A program made the position numbers and the translations under genes. Below the pieces are notes generated by a model. The model did not search any database and was not told the DNA's origin. It was given only the letters and a program-made list of their open reading frames with translations. Below are positions 17,423-26,867 of a stretch of DNA of 64,000 nt, in pieces. The stretch covers positions 4,225,001-4,289,000 of the forward strand of contig NZ_CP036533.1 in the NCBI RefSeq assembly GCF_024585265.1, read 5' to 3'. Positions within the stretch are counted from its first letter, which is position 1, and each line of letters opens with the position of its first letter. The DNA comes from Bradyrhizobium sp. WBAH42 (GTDB lineage: Bacteria; Pseudomonadota; Alphaproteobacteria; Rhizobiales; Xanthobacteraceae).

Positions 17423-17821
17423 TCAATGCTCGTGACCACCAGCATTCCGGCTCGGCGCTTCGCCGTTCTCGCGAATCCTGAACTCCTCCAGCGTGTGCCC
17501 TGATTGGAGCGCTGCGACCAACCAGCGCGGCTGTTTGCCACGCCCAGACCAGGTCTCTGTGGGCTTGAGGGGATTGAAGTATTTCGGAACGACCTTCGGG
17601 TATTTGCGACGAGGGGGCTGACTTGAGCCAGTCGTTGTCGCCCCGCCCTCCGCCCCGGCGAATTGATCCGGCTGATTGAGTTGCGCAAGGCGCTTTTCCA
17701 ATTCCCGCTTTTCGGCTGTGATCTTTTCAGCAAGAATCTTCGTCAGCTCCTCGTGGAGGAGCCAAAGTTCTTCAAAATCCATGGCTTCGAGATCCTGCCT
17801 GCGCATAAGCATTCTCGTCAC
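17423..17821 (-). CDS. H-NS/HvrA-family DNA-binding protein 1
   Basis: 132 residues, normal for the H-NS family in alphaproteobacteria. The N-terminal coiled-coil oligomerisation part is at about 10-50 (FEELWLLHEELTKILAEKI). A linker rich in G, T and S follows. The C-terminal DNA-binding motif YFNP..PTETWSGRGKQPRWL is intact and extended by RKYPKVVPK. These proteins bind AT-rich DNA and often silence or organise acquired or surface-polysaccharide genes. It is divergent from a second family member at 18414. The ATG could also be 17806. Confidence 0.9.
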   Translation of the reverse strand: MTRMLMRRQDLEAMDFEELWLLHEELTKILAEKITAEKRELEKRLAQLNQPDQFAGAEGGATTTGSSQPPRRKYPKVVPKYFNPLKPTETWSGRGKQPRWLVAALQSGHTLEEFRIRENGEAPSRNAGGHEH

Positions 17822-18284
17822 CGTTCGACCGGCACCTTGCGTACCTGTCTGTCACCTACGTCGAAGATCGCGGCGAACAATGGGCAGGGGAGCAAGGCTT
17901 GGTCTTCAAAATTGCCACGACAATAAATAAATAATATATTATTTAATATATATTGCGAGGATTATTTTCATGTATTTATTGCGGGCGAGAAAACCTTGCC
18001 TGAGCCTCGAAGAGAAGCATTGGAGATTCGCGACTGTCCACTGATCCGTCCTCAAGCGGCGATCAATCGGTTTATCGCGCCCTCGGCCGCAGCGGCCGAT
18101 ATCGAGGCGTCGAAGCTACAAATGCTGACGTTGCCGACGGGGCGGCGGAGCAGAGCGAGCTCGCGCTCCGCTTTCCGTTTAATGAGACGCCCCTCGCTTG
18201 AACCGCGTCTCGATACTCGCGCAGCGCGTGTTGTTACTGCAACCGCTATTAAATTCAGCGGATAATCACATTTTTAGTCTTGAT
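17822..18284. other. AT-rich gap between two divergent H-NS-family genes
   Basis: The first half contains a strongly AT-rich block (about 17922-17960), including ATTTAAT at 17941-17947 and several TATAT runs. A second ATTAAAT lies at 18248-18254 inside an imperfect inverted repeat (ACCGCTATTAAATTCAGCGG). It probably carries the promoters of both H-NS-type genes and may be their own binding target. An open frame at 17996-18265 lacks a ribosome site and family features. Confidence 0.55.
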
Positions 18285-18340
18285 TGGAACCGGCGACGCA
18301 GCTATGTGGAGCACCGACCATTCGGTTCCACGTTTTTTTT
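18285..18340 (+). terminator. Rho-independent terminator with a competing upstream arm in the leader of the second H-NS-type gene
   Basis: A stem GTGGA-(GC)-ACCGA (18306-18317) pairs with TCGGTTCCAC (18322-18331) across a four-base loop. G and eight T residues follow (to 18340): a textbook terminator for rightward transcription. An upstream segment TGGAACCG (18285-18292) is fully complementary to CGGTTCCA in the 3' arm, so an alternative hairpin can form. It lies 74 bases before the H-NS-type start codon with no gene ahead of it, so it ends either a small RNA or an attenuated leader. Confidence 0.7.
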
Positions 18341-18413
18341 ACACCGACCCAACCTAGCTTCTTGATTACTAGGCCGGGATTGTATTAAATGGGCGCAACC
18401 ACAGGATGCCAGT

Positions 18414-18782
18414 ATGTCGACCAAGAAGCTCGAACTAGAAGCGATGTCCCTTGATGATCTCTGGTCGCTTCATGAGGAGATTAGCGGCATTTTGTCGGAT
18501 CGGATAAAGGCGGAAAAGCAGGAACTTGAGAAGCGTCTGGCGGTTCTCGGCGGCGGAATGGCTGCGTTAGCCGAAACGAGCGGGTTGGGCGTCTCTCCCA
18601 ACGGCAAGCAGAGACGAAAATATCCGCGTGTACTGCCGAAATATCGTAACCCGCAAACTTCCGAAACTTGGTCGGGACGCGGCAAGCGACCGCGTTGGCT
18701 GGTTGCTGCCATGAAATCGGGCCGGCGGATCGAGGAGTTTCGCATCGGAGAGGCGGCTCCGAAGCTTCGGCAGCGGGCGTGA
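18414..18782 (+). CDS. H-NS/HvrA-family DNA-binding protein 2
   Basis: 122 residues, paralogous to the protein at 17423. The coiled-coil N-terminus is LDDLWSLHEEISGILSDRI, and the DNA-binding end is KYRNPQTSETWSGRGKRPRWLVAAMKSG. The ATG follows a modest ribosome site (AGGAT). Another ATTAAAT lies 24 bases upstream. The long leader with a terminator suggests regulated read-through. It is convergent with the sugar transferase gene. Confidence 0.9.
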   Translation: MSTKKLELEAMSLDDLWSLHEEISGILSDRIKAEKQELEKRLAVLGGGMAALAETSGLGVSPNGKQRRKYPRVLPKYRNPQTSETWSGRGKRPRWLVAAMKSGRRIEEFRIGEAAPKLRQRA

Positions 18783-18836
18783 GAACTTGCTGCGCCACGA
18801 ACTGGTGCAGCTCGGCGCCTTACGTCGAGATCGAGC

Positions 18837-20306
18837 CTAGTAGGCATTGCGCCCTCGCAATACTTCCATAGGAGTTCGCAACAGGATTGCGAGATCCAGT
18901 CGAATACTCCAATTGTCGATGTACCAGAGGTCGTACTGGACACGTGTTTCGACCATGACTGCTGTAGGGGTGGGGCCCCGGCACCCATGGACTTGGGCCC
19001 AGCCGGTCAATCCTGGCCTGACCCGGTGGCGGAGCGCGTAGTTTCGCACGAGCTTGTCAAATTCACTGTCGTGAGCCACGGCATGAGGACGCGGGCCCAC
19101 CAGCGACATGCTGCCGTCGAGAACATTTAGGAGCTGTGGCAGTTCATCGAAGCTCGTCCGGCGCAGCCATTTGCCGACGCGGGTAACGCGTCGATCGGCG
19201 CGGTTGGCCTGGAGGATTACAGGCCCGTCCTCGAGCACATGCATGGTCCGGAATTTGCGGATCAAGAATATTCGGCCGTTGAAGCCACAGCGTTGCTGCC
19301 GAAAGAATATAGGGCCGGGAGAATCCAGCTTGATCGCGACTGCAGCCAGCGCAAGCAGCGGGGCGAGCATCGCCAGGCAGAGGCCAGCCCCCATAATGTC
19401 AATCGTCCGCTTAATCGCGCGCTCCAGCGGCGTCAGGGGGCCACGCTGGAGTTCTACACAAACGGCACTTCCAAGACTTCGCTTAGGGTGTCGAAGCAAT
19501 TCGGACGTTGTGCCGACGGGCACGAAAATGATCGGGAACGGCAAAACGCGCAAATCGGCAACAAAGGCTCGCAATTCGGGCCATCGCTCCGGGTCAGCTT
19601 CCACCACCACCTGATCGAGCCGGTAGGTGCGGATGTGGTCGATGACACGGGCCGTGAGCCGCCTTCGGCAGGCAGGACCGAATCCGAACGGAGGCAAGCT
19701 GAACCTTTCTTTGACGAGATACCCGTGCATCGACAAGGTTTCGGACAATCCCACGTTCTTCGACAAGGGTTGATCGCTGATCAGGACAATATTCGTATTG
19801 GCGAACTTCCTGCCGCTCAGGGCCCTCCCGAGAAGCACCTTAACTCCCCACCGCTCACCCAAAAGTAAGCCCAGGGCCAAGACGGCGAAGAGCAGGCCTC
19901 GGTGCAGAGAGCTCTCCGGGCGGATTGCGAAGCCGAACACCGCCAAAATGAAAAGCACCGAAGACATCCAAGCCAAACAGACCGCGCGGATCTGATTTCG
20001 GAGCGCGAGGAGTTCAACCGGCTGATAAAGCCCGTAGGCCTTCAGCAGGCAAACGAGACAAACCGCGCTAACCAGCGCCAAGCCAAGCGCGTTGCCCAAG
20101 TTGGCCGCGGCTTGGCCATTCTGCGCTTGGTACAGCAACGTGGAGACGATGCTCGCAAATAGGATGGTCGCAATATCAGCACCCAGCACTACGTGCTCGA
20201 CCGCGTCATAACGGAGGGGCCATTTGGGCTCGGGGGATACTGTCGCTTCGGGACTGATACGATCCGTAACCTCCCGATCGGGGAAATGTCGGTTCACGAA
20301 ATTCAT
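18837..20306 (-). CDS. Polyprenyl-phosphate sugar-1-phosphate transferase (WcaJ/WbaP-type)
   Basis: 489 residues. It starts polysaccharide repeat assembly by moving a sugar-1-phosphate from a nucleotide sugar to undecaprenyl phosphate at the inner membrane. Four to five membrane segments lie in the first 150 residues, then a CoA-binding-like domain (about 165-270). A re-entrant hydrophobic helix (IMGAGLCLAMLAPLLALAAV) precedes the catalytic domain, with DSPGPIFFRQQRCG, IRKFRTM, SFDELPQLLNVL, SLVGPRPHA and GLTGWAQV. Which sugar it loads cannot be read. It has its own AT-rich upstream region. Confidence 0.92.
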   Translation of the reverse strand: MNFVNRHFPDREVTDRISPEATVSPEPKWPLRYDAVEHVVLGADIATILFASIVSTLLYQAQNGQAAANLGNALGLALVSAVCLVCLLKAYGLYQPVELLALRNQIRAVCLAWMSSVLFILAVFGFAIRPESSLHRGLLFAVLALGLLLGERWGVKVLLGRALSGRKFANTNIVLISDQPLSKNVGLSETLSMHGYLVKERFSLPPFGFGPACRRRLTARVIDHIRTYRLDQVVVEADPERWPELRAFVADLRVLPFPIIFVPVGTTSELLRHPKRSLGSAVCVELQRGPLTPLERAIKRTIDIMGAGLCLAMLAPLLALAAVAIKLDSPGPIFFRQQRCGFNGRIFLIRKFRTMHVLEDGPVILQANRADRRVTRVGKWLRRTSFDELPQLLNVLDGSMSLVGPRPHAVAHDSEFDKLVRNYALRHRVRPGLTGWAQVHGCRGPTPTAVMVETRVQYDLWYIDNWSIRLDLAILLRTPMEVLRGRNAY

Positions 20307-20452
20307 GGCCGGGGCTCTGCGATTTAATATTAATTATTTATTAATTAAAGGGGTTTATCAAGTAAAATCCGCAACTCCGCCTATTTAATAACGTGTGCCC
20401 CTTTGTCGCCGATCTGCGATCGTGGCTTGGGCTGAGCTCGCGGCTCTTGAGA
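20307..20452. promoter_or_regulatory. AT-rich upstream region of the sugar transferase gene
   Basis: The segment 20320-20360 is almost pure AT, with ATTTAAT (20322-20328), TTAATTA and TTAATTAAAG. It is probably the promoter and silencer region for the leftward transferase gene. Confidence 0.5.
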
Positions 20453-22492
20453 TTATCGAGAACCCATGCGGGAACTCCGCGCGTGCACCTGGTCGAGGAA
20501 CGCCGGATCGAGTTCCGAAATCAGGCCCTCGAGATAGATCTTCCCATCAGCCGAGGCTGACCGGTAAGCGGTCACAAGGGCTGGCTTGAGGGCAGGCCGA
20601 TGTCTAACGACGAGGCTGACGTCCCGTTTGATCAATTCACGCAGGTCAGTGTCCCGCACCATGGCATCTGCGGCGAGCGCGACCGATACGCGCAACGGAA
20701 GCAGGTCCAAATCATTCGGCGCGGTATAGTATGACATTCTGAGCATCGCTGCCGTGCTGGGCTGGGGCGAACTGTGCTTCGACGTCGCCGCGAGCAGGAG
20801 CCAAATGTCACCGCGGAGCGGCGAAGAGCGCAATGCACGAGCAAACTCGTCCGAAGTCATGGGAGGAGCCGTCCTTTGCTCGTCGGCAGCCAGAGCCGAA
20901 TCCCGGGTAAAGCTTGGTCCCCCGCGGATCCATAAGTCTTCACGCGCTGCCGCGAGGGAAACCGTCTTCGACATCGCGTTCGGCCCTGCCGCTGCAGTCG
21001 AAAGAACTGACGGCAAAGACGATCTTGCACCGAAGTACCGGTCGGGGAGCGCCATCCATGCTGCCTGCACGATCAACACAATACCAAGCACCATCAGGCT
21101 AACGCGGGGCCAAATGGTGACTGACGCTGAGGTCAACCTTCGGCGAGGCGCAGGTGCTTGATTTGCAATTTGGTCGGACGTCGCTTTCGTCTCAGACGAT
21201 ATGGCGTCACGTTCTGCGCCGGAGAGGCTTTGACCGAAGGCCAGGCCAAAAAGCGCAGCGACCAGAAGCGATGCTCCTAAACCAAGAATTCCATGATCGG
21301 AAAACGCGAGTATCGTCACTGCAATCAAAGCGCCGGCGCCCAGCGCTGGGAAGACGTAATCGTAAGTACGTGACAGAGCACGTCTGATCAGAATAGAAGC
21401 GCAGAGCAACGCAGCAACCACCAGCGCGCAGAGAAAAGTCCACCCCATGTCTATAACGATCGTGGCGGCGGCGGTTGGCCTTTCTGGCGATTCGCCAACT
21501 CCAGCGTCCTGGTAAATCGGCAAAAGTACCGTCGAAGCACCCGCACCGGATCCTGCCGGCGCGACGTCCTGCAGCATCCGTTCTGTTGCGGCCTGACTGC
21601 TCGTTGACAAGACGATCGTCAGATCGGTGTTCGTTCTGAAGGGAATGACCGTAGCCGTGGCAATGAAGATAATCGTGGCAGTTGCAAGGACGCCAGCAGT
21701 ACCCCACAATCCCGGGAACCACCTGCGAACCGCGAACACCGAGAGCAAGATTTCTGAGCCGAGGAGGGCCGCGACGACTGCAGTTGAGTTGGCTCGAATG
21801 AGCAGCGCGGCCATGCAGATAATCATTGCGATGATCGCGGCGGACAGCGCAGGGAGCGGGCTTAGCGCAATTGTTCCTGGCCGACTGCGTCGGAGTACCT
21901 GATCGACCGCACGAATTGCCGTTGCGCAGGAGAGCAACACACCGAGCACCGCGATGGTTGAGCCGTCGGGCCCAGCCACACCAGCTATTTCCCTGCCGAA
22001 CCACATGGCGGTAACGATTGTGGCTATCGACAGCAGAATATGTAGCAGTTGCGCTGCGCGATATCGGTCAAGCGCAATGGCTGCAGCAATGAGAGCTGAA
22101 GCGAGCACAGCGCAATACTGCACGAGCGAGAACATGGTCGCCGTGGTGTCGACTGTGATTTTTTCAGCGAGGGGCTCGTTTAAGGTCGCCGATGCAGTTG
22201 CCCAAATGGGATTGCCGAGTTTGCCAATCGGCATCGGCACCGCCTGCAAGGCCATCCAGAGCGCCGGAGCCGCGAGTACAGCGACGAGACTAGGACGGAG
22301 CAGTCTGGCAAGCCCGAGGGAGGAGGGCGGTAGAAAGATCGCGACCATTAGCGCCGCCGTTGCGAGTACCAACGACATCAACACCCAGCCTTGCAGGCTT
22401 TCCGGCATTGCGAACGCCGCGGCAATCGCCACCAACTCGGCCAATATGACAAGCCGGACCATCATGTAAACACCGTGGTGTGGTGCGGCCAC
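20453..22492 (-). CDS. Large multi-pass membrane protein, probable polysaccharide polymerase/ligase
   Basis: 679 residues. About twelve hydrophobic segments cover residues 10-490, with a periplasm-like loop near 300-360. A soluble C-terminal part (about 500-679) includes a helical stretch resembling repeats (ALRSSPLRGDIWLLLAA). Size, topology and its position between wzc and the initiating transferase fit a Wzy/WaaL-type enzyme, although no single residue motif proves it. GTG is the start because AAGGGA lies 8 bases before it; a Met-Met pair lies nine codons on. It follows the Wzc gene by 49 bases and should be in the same operon. Confidence 0.65.
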   Translation of the reverse strand: MAAPHHGVYMMVRLVILAELVAIAAAFAMPESLQGWVLMSLVLATAALMVAIFLPPSSLGLARLLRPSLVAVLAAPALWMALQAVPMPIGKLGNPIWATASATLNEPLAEKITVDTTATMFSLVQYCAVLASALIAAAIALDRYRAAQLLHILLSIATIVTAMWFGREIAGVAGPDGSTIAVLGVLLSCATAIRAVDQVLRRSRPGTIALSPLPALSAAIIAMIICMAALLIRANSTAVVAALLGSEILLSVFAVRRWFPGLWGTAGVLATATIIFIATATVIPFRTNTDLTIVLSTSSQAATERMLQDVAPAGSGAGASTVLLPIYQDAGVGESPERPTAAATIVIDMGWTFLCALVVAALLCASILIRRALSRTYDYVFPALGAGALIAVTILAFSDHGILGLGASLLVAALFGLAFGQSLSGAERDAISSETKATSDQIANQAPAPRRRLTSASVTIWPRVSLMVLGIVLIVQAAWMALPDRYFGARSSLPSVLSTAAAGPNAMSKTVSLAAAREDLWIRGGPSFTRDSALAADEQRTAPPMTSDEFARALRSSPLRGDIWLLLAATSKHSSPQPSTAAMLRMSYYTAPNDLDLLPLRVSVALAADAMVRDTDLRELIKRDVSLVVRHRPALKPALVTAYRSASADGKIYLEGLISELDPAFLDQVHARSSRMGSR

Positions 22493-22541
22493 TCCGCTGG
22501 TCCCTTGGGCCAGCTAACGGGTAGGCCGCTATGAACCAGCC

Positions 22542-24932
22542 TCAAGAGCCAGAAAGACCATAACGGATGTAATGGCTATCATGGTAATAGTAGCTCCGAT
22601 GTCCGTCATATCGAGCCATCGCCTTGGTATCGGTCTTGCTGAGAACTGCCCCAATCAGAGATTCGTGAATGTTTGGTGCCGTGTGCAGTGCGTGTTGCAC
22701 TACATCAATTTTGGTCCGGCCCCATTCGACAACGAGAATGTAGCAGTCAATCAGAGATGAAGTGGCTCGAACATCCACCAACGGTGTCAAGGGCGGAAGG
22801 TCGACGATGACGTAGTCATACTCGGCCCGTAAACGGTCGAAGAGTTTGCTTATCGAGTCCGCGCAAAGAATTTCGCTGGTGTGGAGCAAAGGTCCCCGAC
22901 GCACGGCGGGCAGAAATGCAAGATTGGTCGTCGGGTCCCTCCAAACAGCGTCGGCGAGCGACCGGCTACCGTTTGCAACTTCGATGATGCCGCAGGCCGC
23001 CTTGGGCGCAAAGATGCCGGTCAGCGAGGGATTCCTGAGGTCGCAATCGACGATAATGGCTCTCTTTCCGGTGTGTCCGATCAATTGCGCGAGCGAAGCT
23101 GCAATCGTGGTCTTTCCCTCATTCGGTAACGCAGAGGTAATGCCGATGACCTGGGAAGAGATTTTCGCCGGATTGTGGTCGATGGCTAGCTTTATGGAAC
23201 GAATGGCCTCCGTATATCGAGATAGCGGCATCCCGACCACCGTCTGATGAATTGCGGCTGGAGACGAAGAGATCCGTCGCTGAACATCATCGTCGGTTTT
23301 CTGGAGGCGGATTGGTGGCTTGGGAGATTTGCGGGCCGGCAACAACGGGACCAAAGACAGACAAGGCAACTCCAGTACGGTTTCCACCTGTGAAGAGGTC
23401 CGAAAGACGCGGTCCATGAGGTCTCGGAGGAGCGCCAAGCCGATGCCCAGCGCGAGACCACCGAGAATGCCAAATGCCAGGATCAACCTTGTTTTCGGCT
23501 TGCTCTTGCTCGCCGGTGGCGAAGCCGGAAAAAGTACCCGCGTATCCGAGGTGGGAAACGTCTCCTGCTGTGTGGAGCCCATGTAGCGCTGAAGGAAAGT
23601 CTCGTACAAGCTATGCAGGCCCTTTGCCCTGCTTTCCAAGTCCTTGATGGTCAGCTCAGCAGAATTGACCGAACGGGACTGCGAAACGGCTTTGGATAAT
23701 TGCTTTTCGATTTCTTCCTGGCGCTGTTTGGCCAGTTCGAATTCGCTTCGGCTGACCTCGGCAAGTCGCCTGACCTCGTCAAAAATTGAGACGCGGAACT
23801 CTCGCGCGCGGTTCCGGATATTGACGACTGCCAAGTGGTCACGACCGACCCTCGCGGCCAACTCGGCCTCACGTCTGGTGAGCTCCAGATATTGCTGGCG
23901 CAGCCCCGTGATGATCTGGCTGTTCAGCGCATCGGTCCCGATAGCATCCAGATTGTCTATCGAGGACGGCTTTTTCGGGTCGATGGCAAGGAGAGTTTCA
24001 TAACGAGCCAACTTGGCCGTGGCTTCAGATGTCTGAGCACGTGCGGCGGCCAATCGATTGTTGATCTCCGTGATCTGCTGCTCGTCGATGGGTTTCCCAC
24101 CCAGAGAAACAATGTTGTTTTGAGCCTTGTAGACGTCGACGGCACGTTGCGCGGCGAGGGCTTGGTCGCCCAGATCACGCAGCCTCTCCTGCAGCCAGCT
24201 GGTTGCCTTGCGATTGGCCTCGAATTTTGCATTGAGCTGGTCTGCAACATAAGTGTTGGCAATCGCATTCACGATCTCCGCGGCTCGAGCTGCGCTGCTC
24301 GAGCTGAAGCTGATCTCAATGACGTGGCTGTACCCGACACGTCCAGCGGAAAGCCGACTGAGGAATGCGTCTACGAGAGTGTCCGATGGTTCGCCATTCG
24401 TCTCGAGTGGCGCATCCTTCTTCGATTTAGTCGAGGCCCATGGCCAAACTCGTTGCCAGAGCGCCTGCAAAGAGAGGCCGGATGCACTAAAGTCCGGATC
24501 GTCGGCCAGTTTCAACTGCTCGATTACCGCAACCGCATTGGCCTTTGATCTCAGGAGCTGAAGCTGGGTGTCGATTTGACTGAGATCGAAGGCCGGCTCG
24601 GCGACGAGTGACTGCTGCTGGACAAACTGAGGCCTGGGATTGGCCAACAGGATCTGAACCTGTGCCGTATAGGTTGGAGAAACCAAACGGAGATAGAGCA
24701 GGCTGGCCGCAGTGGCGAGTACGGCAGTAACAAGGATCACGAGATACTGGCGCCGTAGAAGCCCGATGCCGAAATTGATGACGTCGGTGATTCCTCCGCC
24801 GTCTGCCTGGGCGGGTTGAGCCGGTCCGTTCACCGGCAGCCGCATCCTATCCGCATGTTGAAGATTGTTCTGAAGCATCACGTACCTGTCCGACGATTGG
24901 TCACGTTGCGGCCGCCCGCCCGCAGGCGGCAT
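22542..24932 (-). CDS. Wzc-type polysaccharide co-polymerase with tyrosine autokinase domain
   Basis: 796 residues. It controls chain length and export in Wzx/Wzy polysaccharide assembly. Residues about 50-500 are the Wzz/GumC part: membrane segment YLVILVTAVLATAASLLYL, a long coiled-coil periplasmic region, and a second membrane segment LILAFGILGGLALGIGLALL. The BY-kinase follows with Walker A ALPNEGKTT (near 605), Walker A' VDCDLRNPSL and Walker B YVIVDLPPL. The C-terminal tail carries a cluster of Tyr (SYYYHDSHYIRY) typical of autophosphorylation. No separate phosphatase gene is seen. The start may be Met19. Confidence 0.92.
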   Translation of the reverse strand: MPPAGGRPQRDQSSDRYVMLQNNLQHADRMRLPVNGPAQPAQADGGGITDVINFGIGLLRRQYLVILVTAVLATAASLLYLRLVSPTYTAQVQILLANPRPQFVQQQSLVAEPAFDLSQIDTQLQLLRSKANAVAVIEQLKLADDPDFSASGLSLQALWQRVWPWASTKSKKDAPLETNGEPSDTLVDAFLSRLSAGRVGYSHVIEISFSSSSAARAAEIVNAIANTYVADQLNAKFEANRKATSWLQERLRDLGDQALAAQRAVDVYKAQNNIVSLGGKPIDEQQITEINNRLAAARAQTSEATAKLARYETLLAIDPKKPSSIDNLDAIGTDALNSQIITGLRQQYLELTRREAELAARVGRDHLAVVNIRNRAREFRVSIFDEVRRLAEVSRSEFELAKQRQEEIEKQLSKAVSQSRSVNSAELTIKDLESRAKGLHSLYETFLQRYMGSTQQETFPTSDTRVLFPASPPASKSKPKTRLILAFGILGGLALGIGLALLRDLMDRVFRTSSQVETVLELPCLSLVPLLPARKSPKPPIRLQKTDDDVQRRISSSPAAIHQTVVGMPLSRYTEAIRSIKLAIDHNPAKISSQVIGITSALPNEGKTTIAASLAQLIGHTGKRAIIVDCDLRNPSLTGIFAPKAACGIIEVANGSRSLADAVWRDPTTNLAFLPAVRRGPLLHTSEILCADSISKLFDRLRAEYDYVIVDLPPLTPLVDVRATSSLIDCYILVVEWGRTKIDVVQHALHTAPNIHESLIGAVLSKTDTKAMARYDGHRSYYYHDSHYIRYGLSGS

Positions 24933-25230
24933 TTAAAGCGATCTGCGAGATAGTACGAATTATATACCTTATAAAAACTCACTTGCCAAATTAAATAAAC
25001 AATATATTAATCGAGGCGGAGATGGAAAATGCAGGTCCTGGCGGTTTTGCTTAGGCGTGCGTTCGCGAATTCCCAAATTCTTCCGTGACTTACATCTGGT
25101 CTAATGGCTTCCGCCGAAATCGTGCGACCGTTTTCGTGGTGGATTGTGAGGGTGGAAAATTAATCTCGACGGGGATTATGGTCCACCTTATCGAAGCCCG
25201 ATCTGAATTGAGAGGGCAGAAGGGTACCCA
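24933..25230. promoter_or_regulatory. Divergent promoter region between wzc-type gene and rfbC
   Basis: Just under 300 bases. The part 24955-25015 is AT-rich, with ATTAAAT at 24990-24996 and AATATATTAATCG nearby. It separates the leftward assembly genes from the rightward rhamnose genes and most likely holds both promoters. Confidence 0.5.
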
Positions 25231-25788
25231 ATGTTGGAACTGCGATCCTTGGCGATCCCTGATGTCAAAGTCATTCGCACAGATCGGTTTTCCGACGCCC
25301 GCGGCTACTTCTCTGAGACCTTCCAGCGATCAGCGTTTGCAGAGAAGGGAATTCTCCATGACTTTGTTCAAGACAATCAGTCCAGCTCGGATCGGATCGG
25401 CACGGTGCGCGGCTTGCACTTCCAGCGGCCGCCCTTCGCCCAGGCGAAGTTGATACGGGTGTTGAGTGGGGCGATTCTGGATATTGCAGTTGACCTTCGG
25501 CGTTCATCGCCCAGCTTCGGCAAGCACATCGCGATCCAGTTGGATAGCGAAAGCGGCGAGCAGGTGTTCATTCCGAAGGGATTCGCGCACGGCTTCTGTA
25601 CGCTGCAGCCCAAGACCCTCGTCTTATACAAAGTCGACCAGGTCTATGCCCCAAGTCACGACGGTGGAGTCTATTGGGCCGATTCAACGTTAGCGATCGA
25701 GTGGCCCGTGAGGCCCTCAGAAGCCCAGGTGTCGCCAAAGGACCAGGCCCTTCCTACGCTCAGCCAGCTCGGTTGCGTTTTCGACTAG
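25231..25788 (+). CDS. rfbC: dTDP-4-dehydrorhamnose 3,5-epimerase
   Basis: 185 residues of the cupin-type RmlC family. Catalytic features are RGLHFQRPP with the active-site His, [12 protein letters not shown] and [10 protein letters not shown]. It is the third step of dTDP-L-rhamnose synthesis. The ribosome site AGAAGG precedes the ATG. It is first in a tight rfbCBDA cluster. Confidence 0.95.
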   Translation: MLELRSLAIPDVKVIRTDRFSDARGYFSETFQRSAFAEKGILHDFVQDNQSSSDRIGTVRGLHFQRPPFAQAKLIRVLSGAILDIAVDLRRSSPSFGKHIAIQLDSESGEQVFIPKGFAHGFCTLQPKTLVLYKVDQVYAPSHDGGVYWADSTLAIEWPVRPSEAQVSPKDQALPTLSQLGCVFD

Positions 25789-25801
25789 TGGAGGCGGTAG
25801 T

Positions 25802-26860
25802 ATGCGTATCTTGGTGACCGGCGGAGCGGGATTTATTGGTTCTGCGGTCTGTCGCCGTTTGGCGCTCCAGGTGGGTGCCGCAGTGATCAACATCGACAAG
25901 TTGACATACGCAGCCAACCTGACGTCGCTCGCGAGCATCGAGAGGCTGGAGACCTATGTGTTCCTGCAATCCGACATTTGCGATCGCGAGACTATGGATT
26001 GTGCGTTCGCCGACTACGAGCCGGATGCGATCATACATTTGGCCGCCGAAAGCCACGTCGACCGCTCGATTAACGGACCTCAAGCCTTCGTCAATACCAA
26101 TGTGGTTGGCACCTACACGCTATTGGAGGCGGCCAGAGCCTACTACGAACGTCAACCAGCTTCGAGGCGGAAGCATTTCCGCTTCATCCACGTGTCGACG
26201 GACGAAGTCTACGGCTCATTGGGACCGGACGACTTGTTTCGAGAGGATACGCCCTACAGGCCGAGCTCGCCCTACTCGGCGAGCAAGGCCGCCTCGGACC
26301 ACCTCGCGCTCGCGTGGTTTCGAACCTACGGCCTGCCCGTGATCGTGTCGAATTGCTCGAACAACTATGGGCCGTATCAGTTTCCGGAAAAGCTCATCCC
26401 GCTGACGATCCTCAATGCGATCGATCGGAAGCCTCTGCCGGTCTATGGCGACGGAAGGAATATCCGCGACTGGCTTCACGTCGATGATCATGCCGCTGGC
26501 TTGATACGACTTTTGCACCAAGGAAGGCCCGGCGAGAAGTACAATTTCGGCGGAGATGCCCAGCGATCCAACCTGGAAGTCGTCACCCGGATCTGTGACG
26601 TTGTGGATCGATTGTCTCCGGGCGCGGGGTGCAGACGTTCTCTGATTACGTTCGTGCCGGATCGTCCGGGCCATGATGCGCGCTATGCAATCGACGCATC
26701 GAAAGCACATCGCGAGCTCGGCTGGAAACCGACCAGAACCTTCGAACAGGGCCTGTTCGAAACCGTCGGATGGTATCTCAAGAACCGAGCGTGGTGGGAG
26801 CGTGCTCGCAGCGGTGTCTATGACGGCTCGCGTCTGGGTCTCCTGGCGGCCCAAGGCTGA
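25802..26860 (+). CDS. rfbB: dTDP-glucose 4,6-dehydratase
   Basis: 352 residues. It has the Rossmann loop TGGAGFIGS, the active-site HVSTDEVYG with the Thr-Asp-Glu triad of 4,6-dehydratases, and the YSASKAASD catalytic Tyr/Lys. It forms dTDP-4-dehydro-6-deoxyglucose. GGAGG lies before the ATG. It starts 13 bases after rfbC. Confidence 0.95.
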   Translation: MRILVTGGAGFIGSAVCRRLALQVGAAVINIDKLTYAANLTSLASIERLETYVFLQSDICDRETMDCAFADYEPDAIIHLAAESHVDRSINGPQAFVNTNVVGTYTLLEAARAYYERQPASRRKHFRFIHVSTDEVYGSLGPDDLFREDTPYRPSSPYSASKAASDHLALAWFRTYGLPVIVSNCSNNYGPYQFPEKLIPLTILNAIDRKPLPVYGDGRNIRDWLHVDDHAAGLIRLLHQGRPGEKYNFGGDAQRSNLEVVTRICDVVDRLSPGAGCRRSLITFVPDRPGHDARYAIDASKAHRELGWKPTRTFEQGLFETVGWYLKNRAWWERARSGVYDGSRLGLLAAQG

Positions 26861-26867
26861 GGTGAAG

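Noticed and set aside
17996..18265. Open frame of 89 codons between the H-NS-type genes
   Set aside because: No ribosome site; low-complexity Arg/Ser/Ala translation; lies in the expected promoter region.
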